Positions 17,434 to 26,858 of a stretch of DNA of 60,511 nt are shown here, in pieces (the stretch's first letter is position 1; every line of letters begins with the position of its first letter). The notes below the pieces were generated by a model. It did not search any database. It saw nothing but the letters and a program-made list of their open reading frames with translations, and had not been told where the DNA came from. Source of the stretch: a virus; IMG/VR virus record IMGVR_UViG_3300044991_001911, positions 1 through 60,511 of that record; one strand, 5' to 3'. Both the position numbers and the translations under genes were made by a program.

Positions 17434-18719
17434 TGGGACAACTAGTAACAATAACATCAATAACTGCAAACACACCGGCCGAAATTTACTATTGCGGGCC
17501 TACTAGCGGAGATTGTGTATATGTTGCAACAATCTCGGTAGTACCATTTACGTTTGAAGTTCCTGACCCTGTAGACAATTCTACTTATTTAATTAAAATT
17601 ATTGATACTAACGGATGTATTGATGGTGAATTTGTTTATATCACACCAACTCCGACCGCTAGTGTTACACCTACGATGACACAAACCCCTACAGTCACAT
17701 CAACTAGCACATCAACACCAACTCAAACACCAACAAATACTACAACAAACACTGCAACACCAACAAACACTGCAACTCAAACACCTACTCCTTCAGTAAC
17801 ACCAATTGCTTCTTCACATTTTATTGGTCAAAATACTTTTACCACTTCGGCAAACACTTGTAGTGATACATTATCTTTAACTGTATTATACACTTACATA
17901 AATGAGGCGAATTTAATTCCTGTTATTGGAGTTACTGTTTATCAAAATTTATATGATGGAGTTTTATACACACCATATGATGGTCAAGATAGATTTATTC
18001 TAATGTATTGGGGAGGTCTTTATTACGCAGTTCAAATAAACTTATCTGGTCAAATTATGAGTTATGTACTTTGTACTAATTTAATTACTCCTACGCCAAC
18101 TATTACGTCAACACCGACTAATACTCCAACTATTGGTCAAACGCCAACGCCAACTATTACCCAAACTCAAACATCTACAAGTACTCCAACTAATACTCAA
18201 ACATCAACAAACACTCCGACTAATACCGAGACACCAACCAACACTCCGACTAATACTGAAACGCCAACAAACACTCCAACTAATACAGAGACACCAACAC
18301 CAACCGAAACAATGACACCAACACCAACTGAAACAATAACACCAACACCTTCGGTTACTATAGGATTAACACCCACCTCAACTCCGACTAATACAGAAAC
18401 ACCAACTAATACTCCTACAAATACACCTACAAATACAGAAACTCCAACTCAAACTCAAACACCAACAAGGTCTTATTATGTGTATAGTTTAGGTTTTGGT
18501 GCAAATGAAATTGATGCTTGTAATGATTATATTTCATCACCAAGTACAATTTATGGAACAGTCTCGGGAGGAATCGGACCAAATATTGGAGAGTATTTAT
18601 ACTCTAATTCAGGATTAACAATCCCTACAGTGAATGGTTATTATTCAAACGGAACTGCGATATATGTTGTGACAGGAGGGTTAGGGCAAATCACTTCTTC
18701 AGACCCATCAGGATGTTAA
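17433..18719 (+). CDS. Virion fiber with long Thr/Pro stalk
   Basis: The 428-residue protein comprises the N-terminal module shared with the 17215 gene, a short Thr/Pro linker, a beta module (about 130-215), a stalk of about 130 residues built from units like NTPTNTETPT and PTETMTPTPTET, and a C-terminal domain of about 80 residues with SNSGLTIPTVNGYYSNGTAI. The stalk is more than 40% Thr and about 25% Pro, like mucin linkers, and carries no Lys or Arg apart from its ends. Expected to be extended and heavily O-glycosylated if the phage enzymes act on it. Confidence 0.7.
   Translation: MGQLVTITSITANTPAEIYYCGPTSGDCVYVATISVVPFTFEVPDPVDNSTYLIKIIDTNGCIDGEFVYITPTPTASVTPTMTQTPTVTSTSTSTPTQTPTNTTTNTATPTNTATQTPTPSVTPIASSHFIGQNTFTTSANTCSDTLSLTVLYTYINEANLIPVIGVTVYQNLYDGVLYTPYDGQDRFILMYWGGLYYAVQINLSGQIMSYVLCTNLITPTPTITSTPTNTPTIGQTPTPTITQTQTSTSTPTNTQTSTNTPTNTETPTNTPTNTETPTNTPTNTETPTPTETMTPTPTETITPTPSVTIGLTPTSTPTNTETPTNTPTNTPTNTETPTQTQTPTRSYYVYSLGFGANEIDACNDYISSPSTIYGTVSGGIGPNIGEYLYSNSGLTIPTVNGYYSNGTAIYVVTGGLGQITSSDPSGC
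18091..18474 (+). repeat. Thr/Pro stalk coding repeats
   Basis: Degenerate tandem units of 12, 24 and 30 nt (acNccaacNaacacNccNac type) encode TPTNTPTNTETPT. Similar shorter arrays occur around 12460-12540, 14800-14905, 15110-15245, 16070-16285, 17640-17805, 19115-19260 and 19420-19545. They are prone to recombination between fiber genes. Confidence 0.85.
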
Positions 18720-18780
18720 TAACAATAAAATCTACAGATAAAATAACTAAAGATTATACTTATAATAAAAGGAATTAATA

Positions 18781-21351
18781 ATGGCAGCAGTACCAATAGA
18801 ATTTTGTAATTGTTTTGAAGTCTTTGTACCAATAGATGACGCTCAAAGTGGTGGTAATCCATTGTATATTGGGTATTTACAATGTAATGGATTTTACACT
18901 AATAGTAGTCTTTACACATTTCCTTTAATAGACGGTGCAGATGGATATACACTTTATCTTTGTGTTGGTAATGGGTTGACTCCTACAACACGATATGGGT
19001 TTACCGGTCCAAATGTTTATGTACCTGCAGTAACATTTACAAATTTAGAAACTAATTGTACTACATTTATTGATTGTTATGGGTCTCCTCCCGAACCAGA
19101 ACCGTCGTTATCACCAACTCAAACACCAACTCAAACTCCAACTAACACAGGAACACCAACTCAAACGCCAACTTTAACTAGAACACCAACTAATACTCCA
19201 ACTAATACAAGTACTCCAACCAATACAAGAACACCTAACCCAACACCATCTACAACACCAATATCATGTGGACAAGGTGTTACAACAGGTAATTACTATT
19301 ACACGGATTGTTGTGGGAATTTTATACAAGGAACTGAGGTAGGTATTTTGGTTACATTAAATTATGGTAGTTCATCTAATGGAGTTACTAAATTATTTAG
19401 CCCGGCATCAGTAAATTGTCCAACACCAACACCAACAGGAACTCAAACACCAACACCAACTAATACTAATACTCCAACAGTAACACCAACAAGTACAACC
19501 ACACCTACATTAACAAGAACTCCAACACAGACACCAACAAATAGTCAAGTTCGTAAACTTAAAAATAATTGTGATGTTTTTACTTTATTTGAAATGGGAA
19601 TTACTTGTAACCCTATTGTACAACCGAGTAATTCAAAGTCGTTAGATGGTATTTTATCTTTAATTGTGACAGGAGGGACAAGTCCTTATACATATAATTG
19701 GGCCCGTGGGCAAAGAAGCCAAACATTGGTAGGGATGGCTCAGGGTGATTATGAGGTAACGGTGGTTGATTACTATGGTGATTATACTGCAACAACAATA
19801 TGTAGTCTAATGGCGGCAACTAATGCTCCAACTCCAACACCTACGACAACTCCAACACCTACGTCACCATTGAAATGTGTTAACCTTTGTTTAATAACTT
19901 ATGACAGTAGTGGGTTGGCAACTGAAGGGCCTTATCAATTTGTATGTAATGGATATAAAAATGGTAAATTTACTTGGAGTGATAGTAGAAATGAAATAAT
20001 ATGGAGTTTAACTAATAATAGATGGGAAATTTATGTTCTTGGTACAACTGAGTTATTTACATTACAGGATAGTATACTTGCAAGTACAAATACTTCTGAA
20101 ATACCTAATTCTTCATGGAATTATTATGGAGGAAAAGCAATCGGAACAATCTCAGTGACTAAAGGGACTTGCCCTACAACAATACCTTTACAAATTTCAT
20201 TAATGGCAGAAAATAGTAGTTGTAATACCGGAACTAAATGTAATGGTGGAATCACGGTTTCAGCGTTTAATGGAGCAGCTCCATACTTGTATTCAATTGA
20301 TGGTGGTAACACATATCAAAGTAATAATTATTTTGGTGGATTATGCCCTAAATCTTATACAATAACAGTACAAGATGCTCTTGGTACCGTAGTTACACAA
20401 ACAATTACAGTATCTTATGACGAAATACCTGTAACTTACCAATTAACAGTAAGCGCAAATACTGACAATGTTGTTAGTAGTGTAACACCAAACTTTAATT
20501 CAAGAACAACAACAGTACAAATTATTACAGTTCCTGAATTACCTATAGGTGTTGAAATAGAATTTGGATTAGTGTTATCATCACAAAAAACTTATAATGG
20601 GCCAGGTACTGGAACAATTACGGATACATTCAATGTAACACAAGGAGGTGTTGTTAAAACACCAACTTTAACACAATCAATATCTGATGGGGCAACAACA
20701 AGACCTAATTGTAGTCCGAATGAACAAACAATAATTTCTGAAGCTGACACCTATAATTTAAAGGTAAGTAGAACATCTCCTGTGATTATTCTTGATACCT
20801 CAACATTGTCAATTGTGGATGGACAAGAAGCTAATAATTGTTTGACTAATTTAACACAACTGATATATGCACAATTGATTACACCATCAATATTAGGATG
20901 TTCTTGTTGTGATGTGGTTGCGGATTCACAATTCTTAACAATTAACGAAAATACTTTAGATTATACTCCAGGGTCTGATGATATTGTTTTATCAGTAAAT
21001 GCAAAATCAAATGTCTATTGTGCAAACACTGAAGAAGCTTCAGTAGTTTTTAATCGTTTTGTAGGAGGTTCAGGTGAATATCAAATGACAAGTACTTATT
21101 ACACCGGATGTGGAGCTGCTTTAGCAGGGTCGTTTGTTGATGTTACAGGAAGTAACACATACACATCAGTACCTAATGGACTTAACTATGTTGCAATTAG
21201 AGACAAAAATGACATATCAAATGTTGTTTGTTTAGCGGTTGAGGTTGGTTGTACTTATGGTGGAGGTTACTACTGTGATTATGGTCAAGGATGTGTTTTT
21301 CAATTAGACCCTTGTCCTTCTGACGTAATCAATTGTAGTCTTTTAGAATAA
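18781..21351 (+). CDS. Giant virion protein with SprB-like repeats
   Basis: In this 856-residue protein two N-terminal beta modules are joined by Thr/Pro linkers (TPTQTPTNTGTPTQTPT). Then come modules with the SprB-repeat pattern: TGGTSPYTYNWARGQRSQTL then GDYEVTVVDYYGD (about 300-340), and CNGGITVSAFNGAAPYLYSI then SYTITVQDALG (about 485-550). SprB repeats are typical of Bacteroidota surface adhesins such as the gliding protein SprB. The C-terminus is Cys-rich (CDYGQGCVFQLDPCPSDVI). A phage fiber that copies a host adhesin repeat could use the same carbohydrate ligands. It starts after a 61-bp gap. Confidence 0.7.
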   Translation: MAAVPIEFCNCFEVFVPIDDAQSGGNPLYIGYLQCNGFYTNSSLYTFPLIDGADGYTLYLCVGNGLTPTTRYGFTGPNVYVPAVTFTNLETNCTTFIDCYGSPPEPEPSLSPTQTPTQTPTNTGTPTQTPTLTRTPTNTPTNTSTPTNTRTPNPTPSTTPISCGQGVTTGNYYYTDCCGNFIQGTEVGILVTLNYGSSSNGVTKLFSPASVNCPTPTPTGTQTPTPTNTNTPTVTPTSTTTPTLTRTPTQTPTNSQVRKLKNNCDVFTLFEMGITCNPIVQPSNSKSLDGILSLIVTGGTSPYTYNWARGQRSQTLVGMAQGDYEVTVVDYYGDYTATTICSLMAATNAPTPTPTTTPTPTSPLKCVNLCLITYDSSGLATEGPYQFVCNGYKNGKFTWSDSRNEIIWSLTNNRWEIYVLGTTELFTLQDSILASTNTSEIPNSSWNYYGGKAIGTISVTKGTCPTTIPLQISLMAENSSCNTGTKCNGGITVSAFNGAAPYLYSIDGGNTYQSNNYFGGLCPKSYTITVQDALGTVVTQTITVSYDEIPVTYQLTVSANTDNVVSSVTPNFNSRTTTVQIITVPELPIGVEIEFGLVLSSQKTYNGPGTGTITDTFNVTQGGVVKTPTLTQSISDGATTRPNCSPNEQTIISEADTYNLKVSRTSPVIILDTSTLSIVDGQEANNCLTNLTQLIYAQLITPSILGCSCCDVVADSQFLTINENTLDYTPGSDDIVLSVNAKSNVYCANTEEASVVFNRFVGGSGEYQMTSTYYTGCGAALAGSFVDVTGSNTYTSVPNGLNYVAIRDKNDISNVVCLAVEVGCTYGGGYYCDYGQGCVFQLDPCPSDVINCSLLE

Positions 21352-21365
21352 AAAAATATAACAAA

Positions 21366-21373
21366 TATTTATT
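21366..21373 (+). promoter_or_regulatory. Late-type promoter motif TATTTATT, 4 nt before ATG
   Basis: The motif ends 4 nt before the ATG at 21378. If it is a promoter the mRNA would start at or next to the start codon. Confidence 0.45.
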
Positions 21374-21377
21374 AACA

Positions 21378-23591
21378 ATGGCATATATTATTAAAAATAC
21401 AGCAGGGCTGATTAATACAAGGTTAACCGACGTTGGAAGAAGAAATATCTCTCAAGGTAATTTTACTATTTCTTATTTTCAAATAGGAGATAGTGAGGTG
21501 AATTACACCGCATTAAAGTCGGCGTCTCCTGCTTATAACCAAACAAATAATAATATTTTGATGCCAGCATTTAACGCTCAAAATGATACTGGTTCACCAC
21601 AATCAAATAAACAAAATGTTAAATATCCTTATTATGTTGAAGGAAGTAATGGAGGTACCTACGGTATTCCTTTTATGGATAACCAAATACAATCTGTTTA
21701 TAATGCAGCAGGACCTAAAGGGTTTTTTACATCAGCATCTACTTTAATAGAAACATCTTCTGCTTATACAATTACATCAAATTATTGGATTGATATGTCA
21801 ACAATGACAGGACAAACAACAATTAATATTGAGTTTGACCCTAATACTTGTAATCAAACAACAACAGGAACTCCTCAAATTAATGATTATGTAACTATTG
21901 TTTTGGATGGTAACGGAGGGTGTGGCAACTTTGGTACAAATCAAATTTTAACCTATAAAATTCAAGGGATGAACCCTGTTACAGGGACCACTGGTGATAC
22001 ATTTACAATAACATTAGATAGGAAGTTACCAACATATACAGGATTAATTCCTGATAGTTATTACGCTAGGATTTATGTTTATCCATCAGGTATGACTCAA
22101 TTGTATGATTTTATAACACCAGCCCCTTTTTGGCAAACAGACACTCTTAATTTTGAATCTCCTTGTGATGTAAGAAATCGTGAAAACACTTTAATTTGGA
22201 ATATGAATATTCCATGGAGTGAAAGTCCTGCGGGTGTTTATGCAAGTACTTATGAAGATTTTACTCAATATAATTCCGCAACATACATTGGAACTAAAGA
22301 ATATTTAGGTTACCAAGAACCAAGTGGTCAAACAGATACTAGTCAAGTTTACTATTTTAATTCATTTGATGAACCAATGTTAGTTAGACCTCAAGACCAA
22401 AAGGCAATTGCAATTATTCATTATACTAATCAAGATATTGATAATGTTTATGGGGAAAAATTCGCAACACAACCTTACGACCCTCAAAACCCTACCAATG
22501 ATATTGGATTAGCTAGACACTTTAAATTAACTATCCCTACTTTAATGTGGCATAAATCTTCAGGAAATACTATTGGGCAAACATTTTGGATTGACCCACC
22601 TGGTTATAATGGGTTATGTATTCCATATTATATCAAATCCACAAAAAATCTTGATATGAATGACCCTGGTATTAGATATTATCATTTGTGGGATACAAAT
22701 CCTGATGATAATGGTAATTTAAATAGAATTGGTAAAGTATTCCCTGACCAAGAAACTATAGTTATTGATGATGAAGAAGTAATTGCAGCAATGTCATACA
22801 AATCAAATAGAAACTGGACATTACCAGCCCCAAAATTATCATTATTAACACCTAATACTTGTGATTTTGATAATGCAACTGCAACAGGTGTTTTAACAAA
22901 CCCTGATGAAAGAATGTGGGTGACATATAGATTTGATACCAATTCAGGAGCAACAAGCTCATTACATTGTAACTATTACAGTTTAATTAGACCTAATGTA
23001 ACTGTTACTGCTAACACATTAAATGTTGCTGTTAGATTTGGAGCAGAATTTAATTTTTTATCACAAGTAGAATTTTCAGGATACTCGGCAAATTCAATGA
23101 AATTGTTATGTCAAATAGTTACTGGTGATACAAGACCATCACCAACTGCTTGGAGAGTTATTGATGTGACTACAGGTATGACTTTAACAAACGGATATAT
23201 TACTCAGGATGCAATAACAGGGACAACATTCCAAATTACAACTAATAACTATAATCCAACTACTGGTGTAACTTATTACAATTTAGGACCAATATTAAGT
23301 TTACCTCTTAATGGACAAACTAGTCAAATGAATTTTGGAGATGAGTTTTATTTCTATGGGAATTTAGAAACAGATATCACCGCAACAATTTATGAAATGA
23401 ATTACCTTATTAACTTAAATCGTAACCAATTTACAAATACTTCAAACCCAACATGGACAAAAGGGACAAAATCATATGTAACCGAGATAGCTCTTTATGA
23501 TTCTAATTATGACCTTATTGTCATTTCAAAATTACAATCTCCTGAGTTAAGACAAGGGATTCAACAGTTTGTTGTTAAATTAGACTTTTAA
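21378..23591 (+). CDS. Virion structural protein with LTDxGR N-terminus (baseplate/tail-type)
   Basis: The protein has 737 residues. The start AGLINTRLTDVGRRNISQG followed by FTISYFQIGDSEVNY is the conserved N-terminal module of T4-like tail and baseplate-associated structural proteins (LTxxGRxxLxxGxFxIxYFxLGDxEI). Two long beta-rich regions follow, with SSGNTIGQTFWIDPPG and WTLPAPKLSLLTP, and the end KLQSPELRQGIQQFVVKLDF is typical of a packed virion subunit. No Thr/Pro linkers. It closes the virion gene block. General role is confident; exact position in the tail is not. Confidence 0.72.
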   Translation: MAYIIKNTAGLINTRLTDVGRRNISQGNFTISYFQIGDSEVNYTALKSASPAYNQTNNNILMPAFNAQNDTGSPQSNKQNVKYPYYVEGSNGGTYGIPFMDNQIQSVYNAAGPKGFFTSASTLIETSSAYTITSNYWIDMSTMTGQTTINIEFDPNTCNQTTTGTPQINDYVTIVLDGNGGCGNFGTNQILTYKIQGMNPVTGTTGDTFTITLDRKLPTYTGLIPDSYYARIYVYPSGMTQLYDFITPAPFWQTDTLNFESPCDVRNRENTLIWNMNIPWSESPAGVYASTYEDFTQYNSATYIGTKEYLGYQEPSGQTDTSQVYYFNSFDEPMLVRPQDQKAIAIIHYTNQDIDNVYGEKFATQPYDPQNPTNDIGLARHFKLTIPTLMWHKSSGNTIGQTFWIDPPGYNGLCIPYYIKSTKNLDMNDPGIRYYHLWDTNPDDNGNLNRIGKVFPDQETIVIDDEEVIAAMSYKSNRNWTLPAPKLSLLTPNTCDFDNATATGVLTNPDERMWVTYRFDTNSGATSSLHCNYYSLIRPNVTVTANTLNVAVRFGAEFNFLSQVEFSGYSANSMKLLCQIVTGDTRPSPTAWRVIDVTTGMTLTNGYITQDAITGTTFQITTNNYNPTTGVTYYNLGPILSLPLNGQTSQMNFGDEFYFYGNLETDITATIYEMNYLINLNRNQFTNTSNPTWTKGTKSYVTEIALYDSNYDLIVISKLQSPELRQGIQQFVVKLDF

Positions 23592-23669
23592 TAAGAACTT
23601 TACAATCAATTTCATTTTGTTAATTTATAATCAATACGGGAGAATAATAGAAGCCCAAATTTTCTAATT

Positions 23670-24278
23670 ATGACAAATAGACAACAAATTGAATTAAATA
23701 CTCCAAAAGTATTGGGGTTAGATGTTTCAACAAAAACAATTGGGTTTGCGTTATTTGATATTCAATCACAACAATTATTGGAACTTACTCATGTTTCTCC
23801 AACACCAAAACCTAAAGTTGAAAATAAGATTGAAGAGTTAATGTTAAAAAGTAACATCTTCAGAGAAAAACTTTTGGCGTACGTCGGTATGGGAATCACC
23901 TATGTTATTATTGAGGAGCCACTTTTAAACTCAAATAATGTTTATACCGTTGGAACACTATTAAGATTTAATACCCTTGTTTGTAAAGAAGTATATGATA
24001 TATTAGGTGTTGTGCCAGAATTCATTTCTACTTACAATTCAAGAAAATTTGCCTTCCCACACTTAGTACAACCCAACGACAAAGGAAAATATGTTTTATT
24101 CGGTGGTCTACCAAAAGACATTGATAAAAAAGTCGTAATATGGGAACAAGTCTCCAAACGAGAACCTCAAATTGTTTGGAATTATACCAGAAACAATACA
24201 CTTAAAAAAGAAAATTTTGACTCTTCAGATGCTTATAGTGCCGCTTTAGGTTATATGAAGATGAAAGAAATTTGGTAG
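23670..24278 (+). CDS. RuvC-like Holliday junction resolvase
   Basis: The 202-residue RNase H-fold enzyme has VLGLDVSTKTIGFAL with D18, VIIEEPL with E82/E83, and a C-terminal SSDAYSAALGYM with D184/D187, so all four acidic sites of the RuvC family are present. It should resolve branched DNA before packaging, the job of endonuclease VII in T4. It opens the DNA metabolism block, and the promoter of the next gene starts inside its last codons. Confidence 0.85.
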   Translation: MTNRQQIELNTPKVLGLDVSTKTIGFALFDIQSQQLLELTHVSPTPKPKVENKIEELMLKSNIFREKLLAYVGMGITYVIIEEPLLNSNNVYTVGTLLRFNTLVCKEVYDILGVVPEFISTYNSRKFAFPHLVQPNDKGKYVLFGGLPKDIDKKVVIWEQVSKREPQIVWNYTRNNTLKKENFDSSDAYSAALGYMKMKEIW

Positions 24279-24302
24279 ATTAAAATCTTTTTTGTATCTT
24301 TG
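24271..24302 (+). promoter_or_regulatory. Bacteroidota-type promoter TTTG-N20-TATCTTTG
   Basis: TTTG at 24271-24274, 20 nt, TATCTTTG at 24295-24302. The ATG of the next gene follows after 4 nt, so the transcript is predicted to be leaderless. Confidence 0.75.
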
Positions 24303-24306
24303 TTTT

Positions 24307-24672
24307 ATGTCAAGATACACCATTGTTAATTCCGAAACTAAATCAATTAAGAAGTTACTTCCAAAATTGGGTGAAATCCCTATTTGTGATGGAAATCTTG
24401 ATGGTATTATAAAAATTAAAAACTATCGTAAATATACATCACGAGATGAAATAGATGTTGTTTTTGAAGGTAAGATTTTTGTAAAGATTGTTAATGGAAA
24501 TAAAACATGGTATGACACATCCATTCTTGAACATAAGGGATATAGAGTATCTAAAATTAAATTAAATAGATTTTTAAGAAAAAATATGTTATGGGAAGTA
24601 AAAAACAGAATGTATTATTTTAATGTTGATATAAAAGATTACGGATTTATAAATAAAGTAGGATGGGAATAG
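24307..24672 (+). CDS. Hypothetical protein
   Basis: I do not recognise this 121-residue basic protein (SRYTIVNSETKSIKKLLPKL, then a beta-rich middle, then NRFLRKNMLWEVKNRMYYFN). An earlier in-frame ATG at 24292 lies inside the promoter, so 24307 is the start. The end overlaps the small membrane protein gene at 24663. Confidence 0.65.
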   Translation: MSRYTIVNSETKSIKKLLPKLGEIPICDGNLDGIIKIKNYRKYTSRDEIDVVFEGKIFVKIVNGNKTWYDTSILEHKGYRVSKIKLNRFLRKNMLWEVKNRMYYFNVDIKDYGFINKVGWE

Positions 24673-24827
24673 TTTTATTTATTTGGTTATTTTTGGCTTT
24701 CGTCACAATTCTTTTTGTGTTCGGAGCATTTACAATTGAGAAATATTTTGATGAAGATAGTTCTGTTATGAAATGGTGGAGAAAACATATTGTGGGTGTT
24801 ACTAAAAAAGATGACAATCCTAAATAA
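24663..24827 (+). CDS. Small membrane protein
   Basis: The 54-residue protein opens MGIVLFIWLFLAFVTILFVF, a single N-terminal membrane helix of about 22 residues, then an acidic-to-basic tail (EKYFDEDSSVMKWWRKHIVG). The ATG overlaps the last three codons of the previous gene, as is usual for coupled phage genes. Function unknown. Confidence 0.7.
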   Translation: MGIVLFIWLFLAFVTILFVFGAFTIEKYFDEDSSVMKWWRKHIVGVTKKDDNPK

Positions 24828-24832
24828 TTTAC

Positions 24833-24840
24833 TATATTTG
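24833..24840 (+). promoter_or_regulatory. -7 element TATATTTG before the primase gene
   Basis: TATATTTG fits TAnnTTTG and ends 4 nt before the ATG at 24845, the same spacing as at 24307 and 45426. No TTTG is seen 20 nt upstream, so it is weaker evidence. Confidence 0.5.
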
Positions 24841-24844
24841 TAAT

Positions 24845-25759
24845 ATGTCAGACGAAATTGAGGTATTAGTTGAGTTACTTACGGATGTATTGGGAAGACC
24901 CAAACAACATTACGAATCTAAAGGTCAAATATCTTTTGACTGTCCTGTGTGTGCTGATGAAAAAGGGTTAGATGGGGGTGATGGTAAAGGTAACCTTGAG
25001 ATTAATTATGGAAAACATGTTTATAAATGTTGGTCTTGTGGGGAAACATTCGGAACTCAAGGACCTCTTGGTAAACTATTTGACAAACATGGAACCAAAG
25101 CACAAAAGAAACTTTATAATTTAATCAAACCTGAGGAGTTAAAGAAAGAAGAACTTAAACGACCTAAATTAAGATTACCCGAAGGATACACCACCTTCAA
25201 GGATTCCAACGCAAGATTTATTCCACACATTGAGGCCATGAGGTATCTTACCTCAAGAGGTATTACTGAAGAAATTATTGAAAAGTATAAAATTGGATAC
25301 ACCGTATCTGGTGACTTCGCCTATAGAATTATAGTACCATCATTTAATACAGAAGGGGCTCTTAACTATTTTGTTGCAAGAGCGTGGGTAGCAAACAAAA
25401 TGAAATACAAAAACCCAACAGTACCTAAAGATGAAATCATATTTAATGAAGGTCTTATTGATTGGTTTGAAGATGTTTATTTGGTTGAAGGTGCGTTTGA
25501 TGGGTTTTTCTTAAATAACTCAATTGTTATGTTGGGTAAGAAAATGAGTGCTTTGTTATTTGAAACTTTATATGAAAAGGCGTTAAGAAATATTATCATC
25601 TGTGTTGACGGTGATGCTTGGGCTGACGGATTAAAATTATACCATGAATTAAATGGTGGTAGGTTATACAATAAAATAAAGATTATTAAATTACCTGGTG
25701 ACAAAGACATCTGTGATTTAAAAGGTCAAATTGAAGAATATTATTATGAAATTAAATAA
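24845..25759 (+). CDS. DnaG/T4 gp61-type DNA primase
   Basis: The 304-residue protein has an N-terminal zinc-binding domain with C33-x2-C36 and C62-x2-C65 (four cysteines), then a TOPRIM catalytic core: VYLVEGAFDGF with E215 and IIICVDGDAWADG with D255 and D257. It makes RNA primers for lagging-strand synthesis. Length is close to T4 gp61 and lacks a helicase-binding extension; no helicase lies in this window. The end overlaps the nuclease gene by 14 nt. Confidence 0.9.
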   Translation: MSDEIEVLVELLTDVLGRPKQHYESKGQISFDCPVCADEKGLDGGDGKGNLEINYGKHVYKCWSCGETFGTQGPLGKLFDKHGTKAQKKLYNLIKPEELKKEELKRPKLRLPEGYTTFKDSNARFIPHIEAMRYLTSRGITEEIIEKYKIGYTVSGDFAYRIIVPSFNTEGALNYFVARAWVANKMKYKNPTVPKDEIIFNEGLIDWFEDVYLVEGAFDGFFLNNSIVMLGKKMSALLFETLYEKALRNIIICVDGDAWADGLKLYHELNGGRLYNKIKIIKLPGDKDICDLKGQIEEYYYEIK

Positions 25760-26591
25760 AATTGTCGAAGAGATAAGAGAATTAATATCTCAAAGACAAA
25801 ATGAACTTGGGTTAACTTTTGAAGAGGCAGACCACATATACACAATGAATGGTAGGAATGATTATCCTTCTGTGTCAAAAGTACTTAAGAAATTTTACAC
25901 AGAATTTCCGTTAGAACAAGCATCTTATAATAAAGCTGGTGGTGACCCGCAAAGACAACAAGAGTTAATTGAAGAGTGGGCGGCGGCAGGAACTTACTCC
26001 ACAAATATGGGTAGTAGGGTCCATTTTGTATTGGAGAAAAACATTATTGAACGTAATGGAAATTACAAAGAAGTTAGACAACCTATCTTTGAATGTGACG
26101 CGGTTCAAATTATGAAAGGAGATGCGATGATTAGTGCGGGGGATAAATATATTAAATTGATGGAAGAAAGAGGGGCTGTGTTATTAGATACGGAGATGGT
26201 TTTAGGAGACCCTGAATTAGGTTATACAGGTCAACCCGATAAGGTATGGTTAATGATGAACAAAGACAAAACAGGATTTGGATTGGTTATTACGGATTGG
26301 AAAACAAATAAGAAAAAGAATTTCCAAGAGACCAGTTATACCAAAAGATTGAAAGTCCCATTTAATAAGTTCCCTGACACCGCATTAGGGCACTACTACC
26401 TTCAATTACCATTCTATGGTAAATTACTTATAAAGATGTTAAAAGGGACCAAATATGAAGATATCAAACTACTTGGTTGTGTTATATCCCATTTGAAAGA
26501 TGATGGTGAGTACGACGAGTATAAAGTACCTCAAGAGGTTATCAATATGATTTTAAGTATGGATATGAAAAAATATTTGACAAAGAAGTAA
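25746..26591 (+). CDS. PD-(D/E)XK (RecB/Cas4-like) nuclease
   Basis: The 281-residue protein carries the core motif: a glutamate/histidine region (NMGSRVHFVLEKNI), LGYTGQPDKVWLM with the metal-binding aspartate, and LVITDWKTNKKKN as the D-x-K strand (about residues 185-195). This is the order of RecB-family exonucleases. The N-terminal YPSVSKVLKKFY segment is common in phage members. The start at 25746 is chosen because the upstream ATG at 25731 lies deeper in the primase gene. It probably processes DNA ends with SbcCD or during replication. Confidence 0.8.
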   Translation: MKLNKIVEEIRELISQRQNELGLTFEEADHIYTMNGRNDYPSVSKVLKKFYTEFPLEQASYNKAGGDPQRQQELIEEWAAAGTYSTNMGSRVHFVLEKNIIERNGNYKEVRQPIFECDAVQIMKGDAMISAGDKYIKLMEERGAVLLDTEMVLGDPELGYTGQPDKVWLMMNKDKTGFGLVITDWKTNKKKNFQETSYTKRLKVPFNKFPDTALGHYYLQLPFYGKLLIKMLKGTKYEDIKLLGCVISHLKDDGEYDEYKVPQEVINMILSMDMKKYLTKK

Positions 26592-26618
26592 AAAATAACT
26601 AAATTTAAAAGAAAAAAT

Positions 26619-26858
26619 ATGAGCGAATTACAGCAACCAAAAATTAATTTAAGAGATTGCCCGACAATTAAATGTGAAAAATGTGAAGGGATTTACTTCA
26701 ATGAGGTAATCTATCTTAAAAGAGTTCCCGCACTTATGACTGGTTCATCAGAAGATACTACGGTACCATTCCCGATTTATAAATGTGAATCTTGCGGTCA
26801 TGTAAATAAAGGATTTAATCCATTTGATGAAAACGAAAAAACATTAATTAATGATTAA
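26619..26858 (+). CDS. Zinc-ribbon protein
   Basis: The 79-residue protein has two cysteine pairs, CEKC (25-28) and CESC (about 58-61), about 30 residues apart, which should bind one zinc. It ends 8 bp inside the SbcD gene. Such small zinc ribbons sit next to gp47-like genes in T4-like phages; the role is unknown. Confidence 0.75.
   Translation: MSELQQPKINLRDCPTIKCEKCEGIYFNEVIYLKRVPALMTGSSEDTTVPFPIYKCESCGHVNKGFNPFDENEKTLIND

Noticed and set aside
18133-18315. Repeat array as a CRISPR candidate
   Set aside because: Units are degenerate, of 12-30 nt, in frame with a Thr/Pro stalk, with no unique spacers.
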